Assembly (NCBI GenBank): GCA_947494335.1
Contig: CANLUT010000001.1
Span: forward strand, 1,171,649-1,235,648
DNA from: Oligoflexales bacterium
GTDB taxonomy: Bacteria > Bdellovibrionota_B > Oligoflexia > Oligoflexales > RGVZ01
Length of the DNA stretch: 64,000 nucleotides
Direction of reading: 5' to 3'
Part shown: positions 27,380-36,695 of the stretch, piece by piece
Numbering within the stretch: position 1 is the stretch's first letter
Layout: every line of letters begins with the position of its first letter
The notes under the pieces: model-generated
Databases searched by the model: none
The model's input: the letters and a program-made list of their open reading frames with translations, nothing else
What the model was told of the DNA's origin: nothing
Position numbers and translations under genes: made by a program

Positions 27380-29962
27380 ATGAACCTTAAAACACCGCTT
27401 CCTATTGACCCCCTGATACCGCAGATCACGGACGCTATTGCTGCCGGAAGGGATGTCATTCTTAAAGCCAGTCCAGGAAGTGGCAAAACCACTCGCGTGC
27501 CACCTGCCCTCATGGATATAGTCCCTGGGCAAATCTGGGTCTTGGAACCGCGCCGACTGGCTGCCCGTATGAGTGCGATGCGAGTTGCAGAGGAGCTTGG
27601 TGAGCGTGCCGGGGTAACCGTCGGCTGGCAAATGCGATTTGACAATAATGTCTCACCAAAGACTCGTGTCATTTTTTTGACGGAAGGGATGTTCACCGCC
27701 CTGGTCGCTCAAAATCCAAGTCTGAAGGGCGTTTCTTGCGTTGTACTGGATGAATTTCATGAGCGCCATCAGCAGACCGACGTTGCGTTTGCCTTGCTAG
27801 AACAGATCAGGCGCACGCAACGACCGGATCTTCGCCTAATCTTGATGTCAGCCACCCTGGATACAAGGACACTGACAGAAACCCTTTCAAATGCTGTTTT
27901 GATCGATCTTGAAATTCCTTTACACCCCGTGCGGGTTGAACACTGGGATCAGTCAAGCCAGCTCACCATTGTGGAGAGGACCGTTGCAGGGGTTGAACGT
28001 GTTGTAGCTGATACCAGTCATGGCGGCCATGTTCTCGCTTTTCTACCCGGTACGTCAGAAATCATTCGTAGTAAGGCCATCTTGCAAAACCGCCTGCCTG
28101 CAAGTGACTGGCTTGTCTTAGAGCTCCGCGGCAGCCTGGACAAGACCGCACAAGACCTTGCCTTTAAAGAAACGACACAACGAAAAATCATTCTTGCCAC
28201 GAATATAGCCGAATCATCAATCACGATACCCGGGGTAACAGCGGTGATTGACAGTGGAGTCGCAAAAGTGGCGTCGTTCAATTCTTTTACCGGTATGAGT
28301 AGCCTCGATACAAAACCCGTGGCAAAGTCATCTCTCATTCAGCGCGCTGGTCGCGCTGGCCGAACGGCCCCCGGCATGGCTCTACGCCTGTTTTCCAAAC
28401 AAGACGAAGCCTCCAGGCCTGAAATCGATACTCCGGAGGTGTTGCGACTTGATTTAGCACCGGTCTACTTATCACTACTTTGGATCAGCAACCAAACTGG
28501 CGCCCATTGGCGCCCCGAGGACCTACCATGGCTTGCGCCCCCTGATGCAAAGGCTTGGTCTGACGCGCGACAATTATTATTTCTACTTGGGTTCACCGAT
28601 CAGTCAGGCCATTTACTGGACACAAGGACACCTCTTCTACCAGTTCATCCGCGGGTAGCAAAATTTGCAAGCACCCTCATCGCCGAGAGTTATAGCGATG
28701 AAACACCGTGGCTAACAGCGATCTTAGCCTCGCCCGATGATGCCCCAACACCCTCGGGCGACTTAACCGGGCTGGGCTGTGATCTCCTTGCGCGATATGA
28801 AGCTCTGCGTGCTATGCGCAACCCATCTGGTGCCGTCACAAGAGCCGCGCAGCAGATAGCTCGCATCTTGAAGATAAAGAACTTCAAAGAGTTACAAGAA
28901 TGTCGACCTGCTCATGAGCTAGATCCCACAAAGGCACTGCTAAGCGCGTTCCCCGACCGGGTGATGCAGATCCGTCCAAAAACTGCAAAGGCCAACTGGA
29001 TTGAAGCTACCCTTTGCACGGGAGGAGACTTACGACTTACTAAGGAGAGCGCTGCGGCGCACGGCGAGTGGGTCATTGCCCTAGACGCTACGTCGACCCG
29101 GGTCACAGGAAGTCTTGCGGCTCTCACAAATTCTCCGGCCAGCACATCATCACAAGTGACCGTGACTATGGCCTCACAGATAACGCTTGCCGATCTGTCA
29201 GCTTCGCCCCTACTCGCCACCGAAGATATTCGGGAGTGGGATGAGCGCGCGGGAAAGTCTCGGCTAGTGCGTAAGACAAAGTACGGCGTCCTCGCCCTTT
29301 CCTCCCAATTCATCAGCGAAGATATTGGATCCGCTGACAGCCCATCTGTTTCTGATTCGGCCAGCCATCTACTCCAGCAACTCAAAAAATCGTGGCCAAA
29401 GCCATTTGATGATGGTGAAGAGTTTGAGTCCTACCTTATCCGGCAAAAGCTAGCATACGACGCAAAACTCACAGATCATGTTTGGGACCGCACCGAACTG
29501 TTTGAACTTTTACTGGCACATATCTGCGACGAGGCTAAAAGCTTCACCGAAGTTGCTGCCCGTCCTCTTGGGGAATGGCTGAGACACTGTGTGGGCGAAA
29601 ATGAGTTCAGTCGACTCCTTAAAATCACTCCCCTGACGATCACTGTTGGAGCCGGACACAAGGTCAAAGTTCACTACTCGGCATCATCACCTCCTTGGAT
29701 CGAAGCACGTCTGCAAAACTTTTTTGGGCAAGCGGAAACACCCAAAATCCTCGACGGTAGACTGCCATTGACTGTGCATCTATTAGCACCCAACATGAGG
29801 GCCCTCCAGGTGACCACGGATTTGGCTGGATTTTGGCAACGCGTCTATCCATCACTTCGTAATGAATACCAACGCAAATATCCTCGGCACGCTTGGCCTG
29901 AAAACCCTCTGACCGCTGAGCCTCCACCTCCAAAGCCGCCGCGTAGGCCGTCATCACGCTAA
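27380..29962 (+). CDS. hrpB: ATP-dependent helicase HrpB
   Basis: An 860-residue DEAH-type helicase. Motif I is KASPGSGKTT (residues 29-38), Ia is LEPRRLAARM, II is VVLDEFHERH with DEFH in place of DEAH (124-127), and III is LMSATLDT. In domain 2, ATNIAESSITIPGVTAVIDSG and QRAGRAGRTAPG match motifs V and VI. The HrpB-specific C-terminal domain follows, ending in a basic Pro-rich tail. The length fits the family (about 820-850). It is a predicted RNA helicase; its exact role is unsettled even in E. coli. No clear ribosome binding site precedes ATG 27380. Divergent from the dehydrogenase gene. Confidence 0.92.
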   Translation: MNLKTPLPIDPLIPQITDAIAAGRDVILKASPGSGKTTRVPPALMDIVPGQIWVLEPRRLAARMSAMRVAEELGERAGVTVGWQMRFDNNVSPKTRVIFLTEGMFTALVAQNPSLKGVSCVVLDEFHERHQQTDVAFALLEQIRRTQRPDLRLILMSATLDTRTLTETLSNAVLIDLEIPLHPVRVEHWDQSSQLTIVERTVAGVERVVADTSHGGHVLAFLPGTSEIIRSKAILQNRLPASDWLVLELRGSLDKTAQDLAFKETTQRKIILATNIAESSITIPGVTAVIDSGVAKVASFNSFTGMSSLDTKPVAKSSLIQRAGRAGRTAPGMALRLFSKQDEASRPEIDTPEVLRLDLAPVYLSLLWISNQTGAHWRPEDLPWLAPPDAKAWSDARQLLFLLGFTDQSGHLLDTRTPLLPVHPRVAKFASTLIAESYSDETPWLTAILASPDDAPTPSGDLTGLGCDLLARYEALRAMRNPSGAVTRAAQQIARILKIKNFKELQECRPAHELDPTKALLSAFPDRVMQIRPKTAKANWIEATLCTGGDLRLTKESAAAHGEWVIALDATSTRVTGSLAALTNSPASTSSQVTVTMASQITLADLSASPLLATEDIREWDERAGKSRLVRKTKYGVLALSSQFISEDIGSADSPSVSDSASHLLQQLKKSWPKPFDDGEEFESYLIRQKLAYDAKLTDHVWDRTELFELLLAHICDEAKSFTEVAARPLGEWLRHCVGENEFSRLLKITPLTITVGAGHKVKVHYSASSPPWIEARLQNFFGQAETPKILDGRLPLTVHLLAPNMRALQVTTDLAGFWQRVYPSLRNEYQRKYPRHAWPENPLTAEPPPPKPPRRPSSR

Positions 29963-29992
29963 ACACTATCTCTCCTAAATGAAAGGACCGCC

Positions 29993-31141
29993 ATGAAACC
30001 AACAGATAGCAAGCACGATTGGTCGTCACCTGCCACCGGCCTTCAACACGCTGGCAAACAATTCCGATTGGGCCAAGGTCTCATCGGAGCCACAGAATCA
30101 TCTGTCACCTTCTCGACACCCAAGATTGAAGACACACCGGTCTATAGTCGACTTGGTAATACAACCAATCACTTTGAAGTCGAGGAGCTACTGGCTCACC
30201 TGCACCGCGCCCCGGCAGCCATTGTGACAGGAAGTGGCATGGCATGTCTTAATCTCATAGTGATGACGCTGCTGAGACCTGGTGATCACGTATTGGTTCT
30301 GGAATCCTGTTATGGTGGCACGTTTCAGATGATGACCAAAATATTTTCCGTGTGGGGTGTTGAAACCACGTTTGCGCCTATGTCCACATGGGAGAAACAC
30401 AAAAAACCAAACACTCGGATGGTCTTATTTGAGAGCATCACTAATCCATTCTGTGAGCCTCAGGATATAGGGCGTGCAGCTCAGTTTGCCAAAACACATA
30501 AACTCATCAGTGTTTGCGATAATACATTTGCAAGTCCAGCCTTATGTCAGCCTTTGTTACACGGAGTTGATCTTGTCTTTGAGAGTGCTACGAAGTATCT
30601 CAATGGTCATTCGGATGTCATCGCCGGGATGATTGCCGGATCAAATGATTTGATTATTAAACTGCGTGGCTTCCATTCATATCTTGGAACCTTTCTTCCG
30701 CCCTACCAATGTATGCAGCTTCTGCGCGGCATGCGCACCTTGGACATCAGAATGACGCAGCACTCAAAGACCGGCTTAGCTTTCGCTGAAGCTATGAGAG
30801 CATCGGGACTAACCGACGCCGTCAATTACGGCGTTGAAACAGCAAACCCAGCCTCGGGTTATTTTACAAATGGATATGGCGGCATGGTCTCAGTTCGGTT
30901 TTCAAAAAAGGTGAACGTCAAAAAATTATTGACCCTCACCCGCCTTGTTACAAACGTGCCAAGCCTCGGAGGCACAGAGTCCACAGCGACCATGCCTGCG
31001 TTCACAACAAATTGGTTTATGACAACAGAGCAGAAAAAGACTTTCGGTATTGATGAGCAACTGGTTCGCTTTTCTGTTGGTCTTGAAGGGGCAGAAGACA
31101 TTGTTCAAGATGTGATGGTAGCTGCGAAAGCCAGCATCTAA
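29993..31141 (+). CDS. Trans-sulfuration (Cys/Met metabolism) PLP-dependent enzyme
   Basis: A 382-residue PLP enzyme with AAAGGA before the ATG. Family marks are YSRLGNTT (residues 51-58, phosphate-binding Tyr/Arg), TGSGMACLN, CDNTFASP with the ring-binding Asp176, and SATKYLNGHSD with the PLP lysine Lys201. The group includes cystathionine gamma-synthase, cystathionine gamma-lyase, O-acetylhomoserine sulfhydrylase and methionine gamma-lyase. The sequence does not tell these apart with confidence. It starts 30 bases after hrpB and may be co-transcribed. It meets the next gene tail to tail with two bases between. Confidence 0.85.
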   Translation: MKPTDSKHDWSSPATGLQHAGKQFRLGQGLIGATESSVTFSTPKIEDTPVYSRLGNTTNHFEVEELLAHLHRAPAAIVTGSGMACLNLIVMTLLRPGDHVLVLESCYGGTFQMMTKIFSVWGVETTFAPMSTWEKHKKPNTRMVLFESITNPFCEPQDIGRAAQFAKTHKLISVCDNTFASPALCQPLLHGVDLVFESATKYLNGHSDVIAGMIAGSNDLIIKLRGFHSYLGTFLPPYQCMQLLRGMRTLDIRMTQHSKTGLAFAEAMRASGLTDAVNYGVETANPASGYFTNGYGGMVSVRFSKKVNVKKLLTLTRLVTNVPSLGGTESTATMPAFTTNWFMTTEQKKTFGIDEQLVRFSVGLEGAEDIVQDVMVAAKASI

Positions 31142-31143
31142 CG

Positions 31144-31857
31144 TCACCAAGCGTATCCGAGTGCCAGGTTGGCAAAGCCAAGAATCTTGAGCCCTTCAAG
31201 ATTACTGCGAATCCGCTCCATCTGGCTCCCAGAGATCGAGGTGTAGGTGCCGCGAAGATTTTGTCCGTAGTAAAACGATATAAGGGTCCATTCCAACCAA
31301 AGGCCTGATGAGAAAATATGACTCATAACAAGACCACTGCCGAGATATGCCGTCTCTGCTTGATAGTCCCCCATGCTACCGGTTTTTGAAGTCAACGCCC
31401 CGGAGGATCTCTCCAGTGAGAGTACGGCGGAAAATGCGAATGGGAAGTAGGGATTGGGCCACCAAAGATAACGGCCCGAAGCCGCGATCGTCTTGGCGCG
31501 ATTTTCGAACCAAGGCTCTCCTTCGTTTTGCTCAGCCGTTCTAAAGTCACCCCGCGCGATGGCCAAAGAGAGCGCAGCCTGCTCACCTCGAGTTTTCTGC
31601 CAGATAAACCCACTAGCCGAGTGTGGCGTCGCCTCACCAAAGCGAATCCCTAGCGCATTCTTCCTTGTAACACGGATGTCGGCTTGGTCATTATCATCAG
31701 CACCGCTAGAATCCAAGTCACCAACCATAGCTTGCTCATCCTCTGGCGTAGCCTCTGTATTCAACGGATCATTGCTATCGTCCGGTGCAAAATCCATGGC
31801 ATGAGCCATTTGACTGGCGCAAACAAACGAAATAGCAACGATAAATGTCCTGTGCAT
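31144..31857 (-). CDS. Secreted, probable outer-membrane beta-barrel protein
   Basis: A 237-residue protein with a signal peptide (MHRTFIVAISFVCASQMAHA). An acidic stretch (about residues 25-60, DFAPDDSNDPLNTEATPEDE) precedes a barrel-like body with alternating strands (GIRFGEATPHSASGF, YLWWPNPYFPFAFSAVLSLE, LWLEWTLISFYYG). It ends LALGYAW with a C-terminal aromatic. Function unknown. It is divergent from a second set of small barrel genes at 31988, which suggests a shared regulatory region. Confidence 0.6.
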   Translation of the reverse strand: MHRTFIVAISFVCASQMAHAMDFAPDDSNDPLNTEATPEDEQAMVGDLDSSGADDNDQADIRVTRKNALGIRFGEATPHSASGFIWQKTRGEQAALSLAIARGDFRTAEQNEGEPWFENRAKTIAASGRYLWWPNPYFPFAFSAVLSLERSSGALTSKTGSMGDYQAETAYLGSGLVMSHIFSSGLWLEWTLISFYYGQNLRGTYTSISGSQMERIRSNLEGLKILGFANLALGYAW

Positions 31858-31933
31858 AATTAGACGAGCTTCCTCGGTTCTCTACGTGGTCTGATAATTT
31901 CAATCAAGATGACCATAAACAGATATTTTACTG

Positions 31934-31939
31934 TATAAT
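31934..31939 (+). promoter_or_regulatory. Candidate -10 box for the 31988 operon
   Basis: A perfect TATAAT at 31934-31939, 48 bases before the ATG at 31988. The -35 region is weak (ATGACC at 31909-31914, 19-base spacing). Confidence 0.35.
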
Positions 31940-31987
31940 ATCAAAGTTAACACCCAGCACAGAACTCAATTTTTCTGAGGCCACACC

Positions 31988-32536
31988 ATGAGTCGACGAT
32001 CAGACCGCTACGGGTCTTTTATCTATCTGTTTTCTATGGCGCTCATGCTGACGATCAGTGTCGCCTCACCGGAAGCACATGCCCTTGAGGTGGCTACCGG
32101 TATCGGTGGTGTTGAGGAGGGCGATGACCGAGGGCAATCAGCTGCCATTCTTCATCTGGGACTTTCCAGTCAATGGTATTCGCGATTTTATATCTGGGGC
32201 CGAAGCTACGGCCCGGTCACAGAGACTAACGGAATCTTGGCATTTGCAAAACAAACCGAAATTTTTGGATCCAAATCTCTCACAGCATCTGCAGGATTTA
32301 GTCTGATGGCCAATCAGACGTCCATTTCCTACAAGGACTATCCCCAAGAAAACTCTTCATTTACAAACACAAATATCGGACTTCTCCTTGGTCTGCGCTA
32401 CAACATCGTATCTACGAAAAGTTTTGCCCTGACTGCATCCTGGGATTCCCACCTATTTGCAGCTGGTGATGCCGTGCTTTTGCTAGTCACCGGGCGTAAA
32501 CAGATACTCGGTCTGACAGCAGGTGTAGCGCTATGA
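31988..32536 (+). CDS. Small outer-membrane beta-barrel protein
   Basis: A 182-residue product with a signal peptide (SFIYLFSMALMLTISVASPEAHA). Strand-like segments follow (LEVATGIGGVEEG, AILHLGLSSQWYSRFYIWG, SLTASAGFSLMANQT, NIGLLLGLRYNIV), ending ILGLTAGVAL. The size fits an eight-stranded barrel. Its stop overlaps the start of the next gene (ATGA), so the pair is translated together. Function unknown. Confidence 0.6.
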   Translation: MSRRSDRYGSFIYLFSMALMLTISVASPEAHALEVATGIGGVEEGDDRGQSAAILHLGLSSQWYSRFYIWGRSYGPVTETNGILAFAKQTEIFGSKSLTASAGFSLMANQTSISYKDYPQENSSFTNTNIGLLLGLRYNIVSTKSFALTASWDSHLFAAGDAVLLLVTGRKQILGLTAGVAL

Positions 32537-32994
32537 AAAATCCTTGCCAAAAACTTTTGAAAAACATTGTTTGCTCCCTGCTCGTGGTAGAACTGCTGGC
32601 TACTTCAGCGCCGAGCTTTGCAGGAACTCTCACCCTGCGACTTGGCCCCCCCTCAGTCGGTCAAGGCGGCGCAAATCCGCTTGGACTGCCTCCGGGCCCT
32701 GCTGACATGGAGTTTGCGTGGATCACTGAAAGCCAGTGGGAAACAAGTTTTTCCGTATCTCCAGGTCTTCTAGTTGGTAAGCGCCACAAGTGGGGCGGCC
32801 TCTATACCGGCATTGGCGGCGGCATTATTATCAGCTCCAACGGCGTCGGTCTTGGCCCTTATACATCATTTGGCTGGGAGTCCTCGGGATCATTTCTGCG
32901 CTACGGCATCGAATACAAACAAGCACTCGGGATGGTGAGCAGCGGATTGATTAGTCCCTACGCTGTGCGCGCCGGTCTTGGTATCGTCTTTTAA
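32533..32994 (+). CDS. Small outer-membrane beta-barrel protein
   Basis: A 153-residue product with a signal peptide ending near SAPSFAG. The mature part is Gly-rich and strand-like (SVSPGLLVGKRHKWGGLYTGIG, IIISSNGVGLGPYTSFGW, LRYGIEYKQALG) and ends GLGIVF with a terminal Phe, the usual barrel insertion signal. It overlaps the previous gene by four bases, and the protease gene follows 12 bases later, so 31988-33786 is probably one operon. Confidence 0.6.
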   Translation: MKNPCQKLLKNIVCSLLVVELLATSAPSFAGTLTLRLGPPSVGQGGANPLGLPPGPADMEFAWITESQWETSFSVSPGLLVGKRHKWGGLYTGIGGGIIISSNGVGLGPYTSFGWESSGSFLRYGIEYKQALGMVSSGLISPYAVRAGLGIVF

Positions 32995-33006
32995 GGAGAT
33001 TGCATC

Positions 33007-33786
33007 ATGATGCATCGTCTAATGCTTTGCGGATTAATTTTGGTAACCCCCAGCCTAACGAGCTTTGTTTTGCTCGGTAAGGTTACGGCCAAGTTACCGT
33101 CTACACCTGAGTCGCCAAATATTACATTCCACTGGTCATCAGACGGTAAAGCTCCGGAACTAACCGAAAAAGAAAAATTTAAAGACGGCGTCTATGCCGC
33201 CTACTCCGATGCAGAATTAACTCCGATTCTCATTCAGGAGGCTATGGATCAGTGGAACGCGATTCGAGGCTCCTATCTGCGCTTTCAAATGACCACTGAA
33301 AGCGGAGAGTTGGCTATCGACAAAACAGATAAGGTGAACAACATTATCGTCAAGGACGCCGGCAATGCATCTATGGCTGCCTATGCCGCTCCCCAGGTCG
33401 ATGATGACACATCTGAAATTTCAGATTGCGATATTGTAATTAATGACAACAAGGTCACAGTTCTAAACTTTATGGAGACCATGACCCATGAACTTGGTCA
33501 TTGTGTTGGACTGGGCCATCCGCACACTCACTACGGCGCCATCATGAGTTATTCGCGTGCAGGTCAAAGCTACCGACTCTCTGCTGACGACAAGGCCGGC
33601 GCAATCTATCTTTACCCAGACCCCACCTACTCAAATGGCGAAGAGGAGCACCTGGTTGCCTGTGGCAGCATTCGTGGAGCGGGAAAAAGCCAAGGCGGTC
33701 CATGGCTTTTTTGGGCGCTAAGCTTACCTGTGTTTGCAACACTGCTTCGCAGACGGAAGGTTAGCGATTCACAGGTTCGTCAATAG
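33007..33786 (+). CDS. Matrixin-like zinc metalloprotease with C-terminal sorting tail
   Basis: A 259-residue secreted protease with AAGGAG before ATG 33007. The zinc site is HELGHCVGLGH (residues 161-171), the HExxHxxGxxH metzincin motif, and the Met-turn is AIMSYS (Met180). Residues 30-160 carry the matrixin-type upstream strands (ILIQEAMDQWNAI...). The C-terminus has a Cys (VACGSIRG, Cys219), a Gly-rich piece, a membrane segment (WLFWALSLPVFATLL) and RRRK. This Cys-hydrophobic-Arg layout resembles MYXO-CTERM and related sorting tails of deltaproteobacteria. It is last in an operon with two barrel proteins. Confidence 0.82.
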   Translation: MMHRLMLCGLILVTPSLTSFVLLGKVTAKLPSTPESPNITFHWSSDGKAPELTEKEKFKDGVYAAYSDAELTPILIQEAMDQWNAIRGSYLRFQMTTESGELAIDKTDKVNNIIVKDAGNASMAAYAAPQVDDDTSEISDCDIVINDNKVTVLNFMETMTHELGHCVGLGHPHTHYGAIMSYSRAGQSYRLSADDKAGAIYLYPDPTYSNGEEEHLVACGSIRGAGKSQGGPWLFWALSLPVFATLLRRRKVSDSQVRQ

Positions 33787-33950
33787 AGGTCAATTTTTGA
33801 TTAGGGTCTTGGTGACGAAGAGTCAAAATTCGACAGAAACGAATACTCAGACAACTGCGATAAAGATTTTTTCTCAGCAAGACTATAGAACAGCGCGGGA
33901 AGATGTCACCCCATCGAACTCGTGATTCAAAGACATCCCGCAAGAGATAA

Positions 33951-34406
33951 TTAGTCCTCATAACCTTCGATAAATTCTACGCTATAACCTGTCTCAATAT
34001 TTCTGAACTGAACAACCCTCGTAAAGCTCATATTCTCACTAAAAGAGTGTTCGCAATGCTGCAAGCGATCGGTCTTTAATAAAAATCTCAAATCAGAAAG
34101 TCCAATTTCTATATTTTGATTCAGCGCCTCTGCTTGATCAGAATTAGCCCAGTCCATCTCGTTAATAAGTTCAGTCAAATAGCGGACAGCATCGTCTCTT
34201 ATAGCAGGCCTACAGACCATCTCTGGACTAGCCACAATGTCCTCGCGCCATCCGAAATAACTCATCTCTGGACCTTCACTTGCGACTTGAGACATTACTG
34301 TTAGCAATTTGGATAATCTCGTGCTGGACCGAATAGTGTCAAAGTCAGCAAACCCAACACAGATCATAATTAGTAGATTCAGGCATGTTAATCTAAGCAA
34401 TCCCAT
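33951..34406 (-). CDS. Small secreted protein, unknown
   Basis: A 151-residue product with an N-terminal hydrophobic segment (MGLLRLTCLNLLIMICVGFA) that looks like a signal peptide. The mature part is mostly helical, then strands, with two Cys (MVCRPA and QHCEHS) that could pair, and an acidic end. It is AT-richer than its neighbours and isolated. Composition and isolation hint at an acquired or lineage-specific gene. No family recognised. Confidence 0.5.
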   Translation of the reverse strand: MGLLRLTCLNLLIMICVGFADFDTIRSSTRLSKLLTVMSQVASEGPEMSYFGWREDIVASPEMVCRPAIRDDAVRYLTELINEMDWANSDQAEALNQNIEIGLSDLRFLLKTDRLQHCEHSFSENMSFTRVVQFRNIETGYSVEFIEGYED

Positions 34407-34650
34407 TCTAGCTCCTAATAAGCCCCCACACAGCTTAAGTAAATCGTCATGTGGGCATTGTCCTTCCCGCGGTATGACTGCGATGACATAAATTTATCAC
34501 CCGCCGAATTCAGCTGATCATTGCCATAGTTGACGCCAGTTAACAAGCAAAATTAGGCCTTACCACACACAACCGTCCAGGACATTTCGCGTAGCAAAAG
34601 AAAAGCAGATTAAGAAAGACGTAAGTGTTGGTCGAAGAAAGATTTTCTAT

Positions 34651-34770
34651 TTAATTAGTGCCACCCGACTGATTCGCATTAACTTACTGGTAATTGCGAA
34701 TCAGTCGGTTGGCACCAATTATTTCGCATTTACTATTTATTGGTAAATGCGAATCAGTCGGGTGGCACCA
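34651..34770. repeat. Palindromic repeat family, copy 1 (double)
   Basis: Left arm GTGCCACCCGACTGATTCG at 34658-34676 is followed by its inverse (CGAATCAGTCGGTTGGCAC, about 34697-34715, one mismatch). A second unit follows: inner stem CGCATTTAC/GTAAATGCG (34725-34733 and 34742-34750), then another right arm ending GGGTGGCACCA at 34770. This is one and a half palindromes in the 470-base gap before the gene at 34880. The rest of the gap shows nothing recognisable. Confidence 0.85.
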
Positions 34771-34879
34771 AAAAGACGATTCCCACAAGTCGGCACATCC
34801 GATTGCGCGCTGATCGGCATACGTCTTGCTACTTCGGTACTGGGCGAGAGCTTTCTTAAGCCTAGATAAGGGGAATCCA

Positions 34880-36418
34880 ATGAATAAGCAAAGATCTTCC
34901 ATACCGATGTTCCTGATGGCAGCCGCTGCGGCATCAAGTTTTGCTCTGGCTGCTGGTGGCTTGCCCGAAGTGGGTCACGCGACACCGTTTGTGCCAAATC
35001 CATCTAAGACGGCTGCTCTCTCGCTTGCGCAAAAAGCTGAGAAGCTGCAATCAGACCTTTCCGGATATGGATATGATGTGATGAAAGGCAACTTTCACCT
35101 ATTCACAATTGAAGACTGCAAATATGCGATCGAGTCAATCGGTAACTGCCTCGGAAACAATCCGACAGCTCCTTATATCATCCCTACACTTCCGCAGTGG
35201 CAAGACGAGTTTGTTGACGCACACATGAAGAACATGCTTGGTCCAGTGCCGGACCATGAAGGCTGGACATACCGGCTTGGTGAACAGGAAGCTATTATCA
35301 TTTTGGCAAAGCTTCCCCCGCCGGGACGATACTTTGGTATGCAATCCTATGTGTTTTCCCGGGACGTTAGCGTCAATTTAACAGATTCTATCTATGAAAA
35401 TCTTGATGACGTGTTCATGAAAAGTATTATCTTTATGTCCTCACCTAATCCGTCGCGCCAACTGTTGTTTTCAAGCATTGGAGATAGCATCAACAACGTT
35501 GTGATCGAGAGACAGTCAGGTAATGCTTTTGATCAGCAACGCTTTTTTATCATCACCGCGAACACAACATTGGCACAGGAGTTGAGCGACGCTCTGTTGA
35601 ATGCCGGTGTTACTGACCGCCAGCAAATTTTTATTGAGCGGATATCCCCGGGACTTGCGCGACTTGGACACACCTCTGCATCGGATGACTTCATGATGTT
35701 GATACGCTATGCATTACCAACAGACGAGGTCGCCGGGGATCAATGGCGTAAGGAACTCCCGATGACCGTCCTGAGGGTGAGGAATAAAAATCCATCGCCC
35801 CAATATCAAGTCTATCTGCCGCCTGTGCGCGAGCCGCGGATCGCCAACTCTGAACTTGACCTGGAAAGAAGCCTCGATGATGTCGTAGCGGCAGTCAAAG
35901 ACAAGTGGGGACAGCCCTCGGCGCCAGACTCAAATTTTTACAGCCTTTTGGAGAAAGTTGATCTTGTTGGTGATCATTGTATGCGGCGCCCGATGAACTG
36001 CTTGGGAGACACTGGGGATGCCGACTATCAGATTAGTCAGACTGTTGATCTAAACTCCGACGTGGTTCTCGCTGCCGTTGGAACCCTCGGCACAGCCACT
36101 GGTAACGCCGTTTATACGAGTCTATCGGTCAATCAGATTCCTGAGCTTGTAGGTGTTGCAAACCTTACCGACGTGGACTTGGCGGGATCGACCTCTGCCT
36201 TCTCGGCCTCGGTGACCAATACCGAAAAAATTTATCTTCAATATTTCGCCCGGGACTGTTCCAATTTGCCACATTGTCTTGAAGTCTCGGAACAGTTGGT
36301 TCCCAAGGGAGACAAACTCAAAATTATTCAGCGAAACTACATCGTACCAGGATCATCCCGAGGTCCAGATCCGACGAAGCTTGTGAATCCAAGGTTAATA
36401 ATTCTAAAGAGACAGTAA
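34880..36418 (+). CDS. Secreted protein of unknown family
   Basis: Start at ATG 34880 behind AAGGGGA; an in-frame start at 34826 lies before it. The 512-residue product has a signal peptide (MFLMAAAAASSFALAAGG). The mature protein has a mixed alpha/beta pattern with four Cys in two close pairs (EDCKYAIESIGNC, and HCMRRPMNC) plus CSNLPHC near the end, which suggests disulfides and a periplasmic or extracellular location. PPPGRYFGMQSYVFSRDV and PQYQVYLPPVREPR are distinctive stretches, but I cannot name a family. It is bracketed by palindromic repeats at 34651-34770 and 36521-36545. Confidence 0.65.
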   Translation: MNKQRSSIPMFLMAAAAASSFALAAGGLPEVGHATPFVPNPSKTAALSLAQKAEKLQSDLSGYGYDVMKGNFHLFTIEDCKYAIESIGNCLGNNPTAPYIIPTLPQWQDEFVDAHMKNMLGPVPDHEGWTYRLGEQEAIIILAKLPPPGRYFGMQSYVFSRDVSVNLTDSIYENLDDVFMKSIIFMSSPNPSRQLLFSSIGDSINNVVIERQSGNAFDQQRFFIITANTTLAQELSDALLNAGVTDRQQIFIERISPGLARLGHTSASDDFMMLIRYALPTDEVAGDQWRKELPMTVLRVRNKNPSPQYQVYLPPVREPRIANSELDLERSLDDVVAAVKDKWGQPSAPDSNFYSLLEKVDLVGDHCMRRPMNCLGDTGDADYQISQTVDLNSDVVLAAVGTLGTATGNAVYTSLSVNQIPELVGVANLTDVDLAGSTSAFSASVTNTEKIYLQYFARDCSNLPHCLEVSEQLVPKGDKLKIIQRNYIVPGSSRGPDPTKLVNPRLIILKRQ

Positions 36419-36451
36419 AAGAAACTCGAAAGCTGGGACCACAAGACCTTT

Positions 36452-36479
36452 ATCGGGGCCAGTAAATCGGGGCCCCGAT
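36452..36479. other. Hairpin downstream of the 34880 gene
   Basis: ATCGGGGCC at 36452-36460 pairs with GGCCCCGAT at 36471-36479. The second part is also a 14-base perfect palindrome (ATCGGGGCCCCGAT, 36466-36479). It lies about 35 bases after the stop, with no T-run. It may act as a rho-type or processing stem. Confidence 0.45.
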
Positions 36480-36520
36480 CAGTTTCATGTCCGTTGCAGC
36501 AGCCCCAAAATCGGTTTTAG

Positions 36521-36545
36521 TGAATCAGTCGGGTGGCACCAATTA
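36521..36545 (+). repeat. Palindromic repeat family, right-arm copy 2
   Basis: A single right arm (GAATCAGTCGGGTGGCACC, then AATTA). No matching left arm is nearby. It lies between the unknown secreted gene and the small Cys-rich gene. Confidence 0.75.
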
Positions 36546-36626
36546 GAGCGTCGATTCACGCAAAATTAGTGATTTGATCGAAGCGCAAAACTTTATGAGA
36601 TTTCAAAATCCAATGTTTACTTGACT

Positions 36627-36639
36627 ATCGGGTGGCACA
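36627..36639 (+). repeat. Palindromic repeat family, partial copy 3
   Basis: A short remnant (ATCGGGTGGCACA) of the right-arm core, 57 bases before the start of the small Cys-rich gene. Too short to be certain. Confidence 0.4.
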
Positions 36640-36695
36640 GTTACTGCTAGCGGTTTTTTAGAACTGGAAAAAGTTCTAGAAAAAGGAGCAAGACA

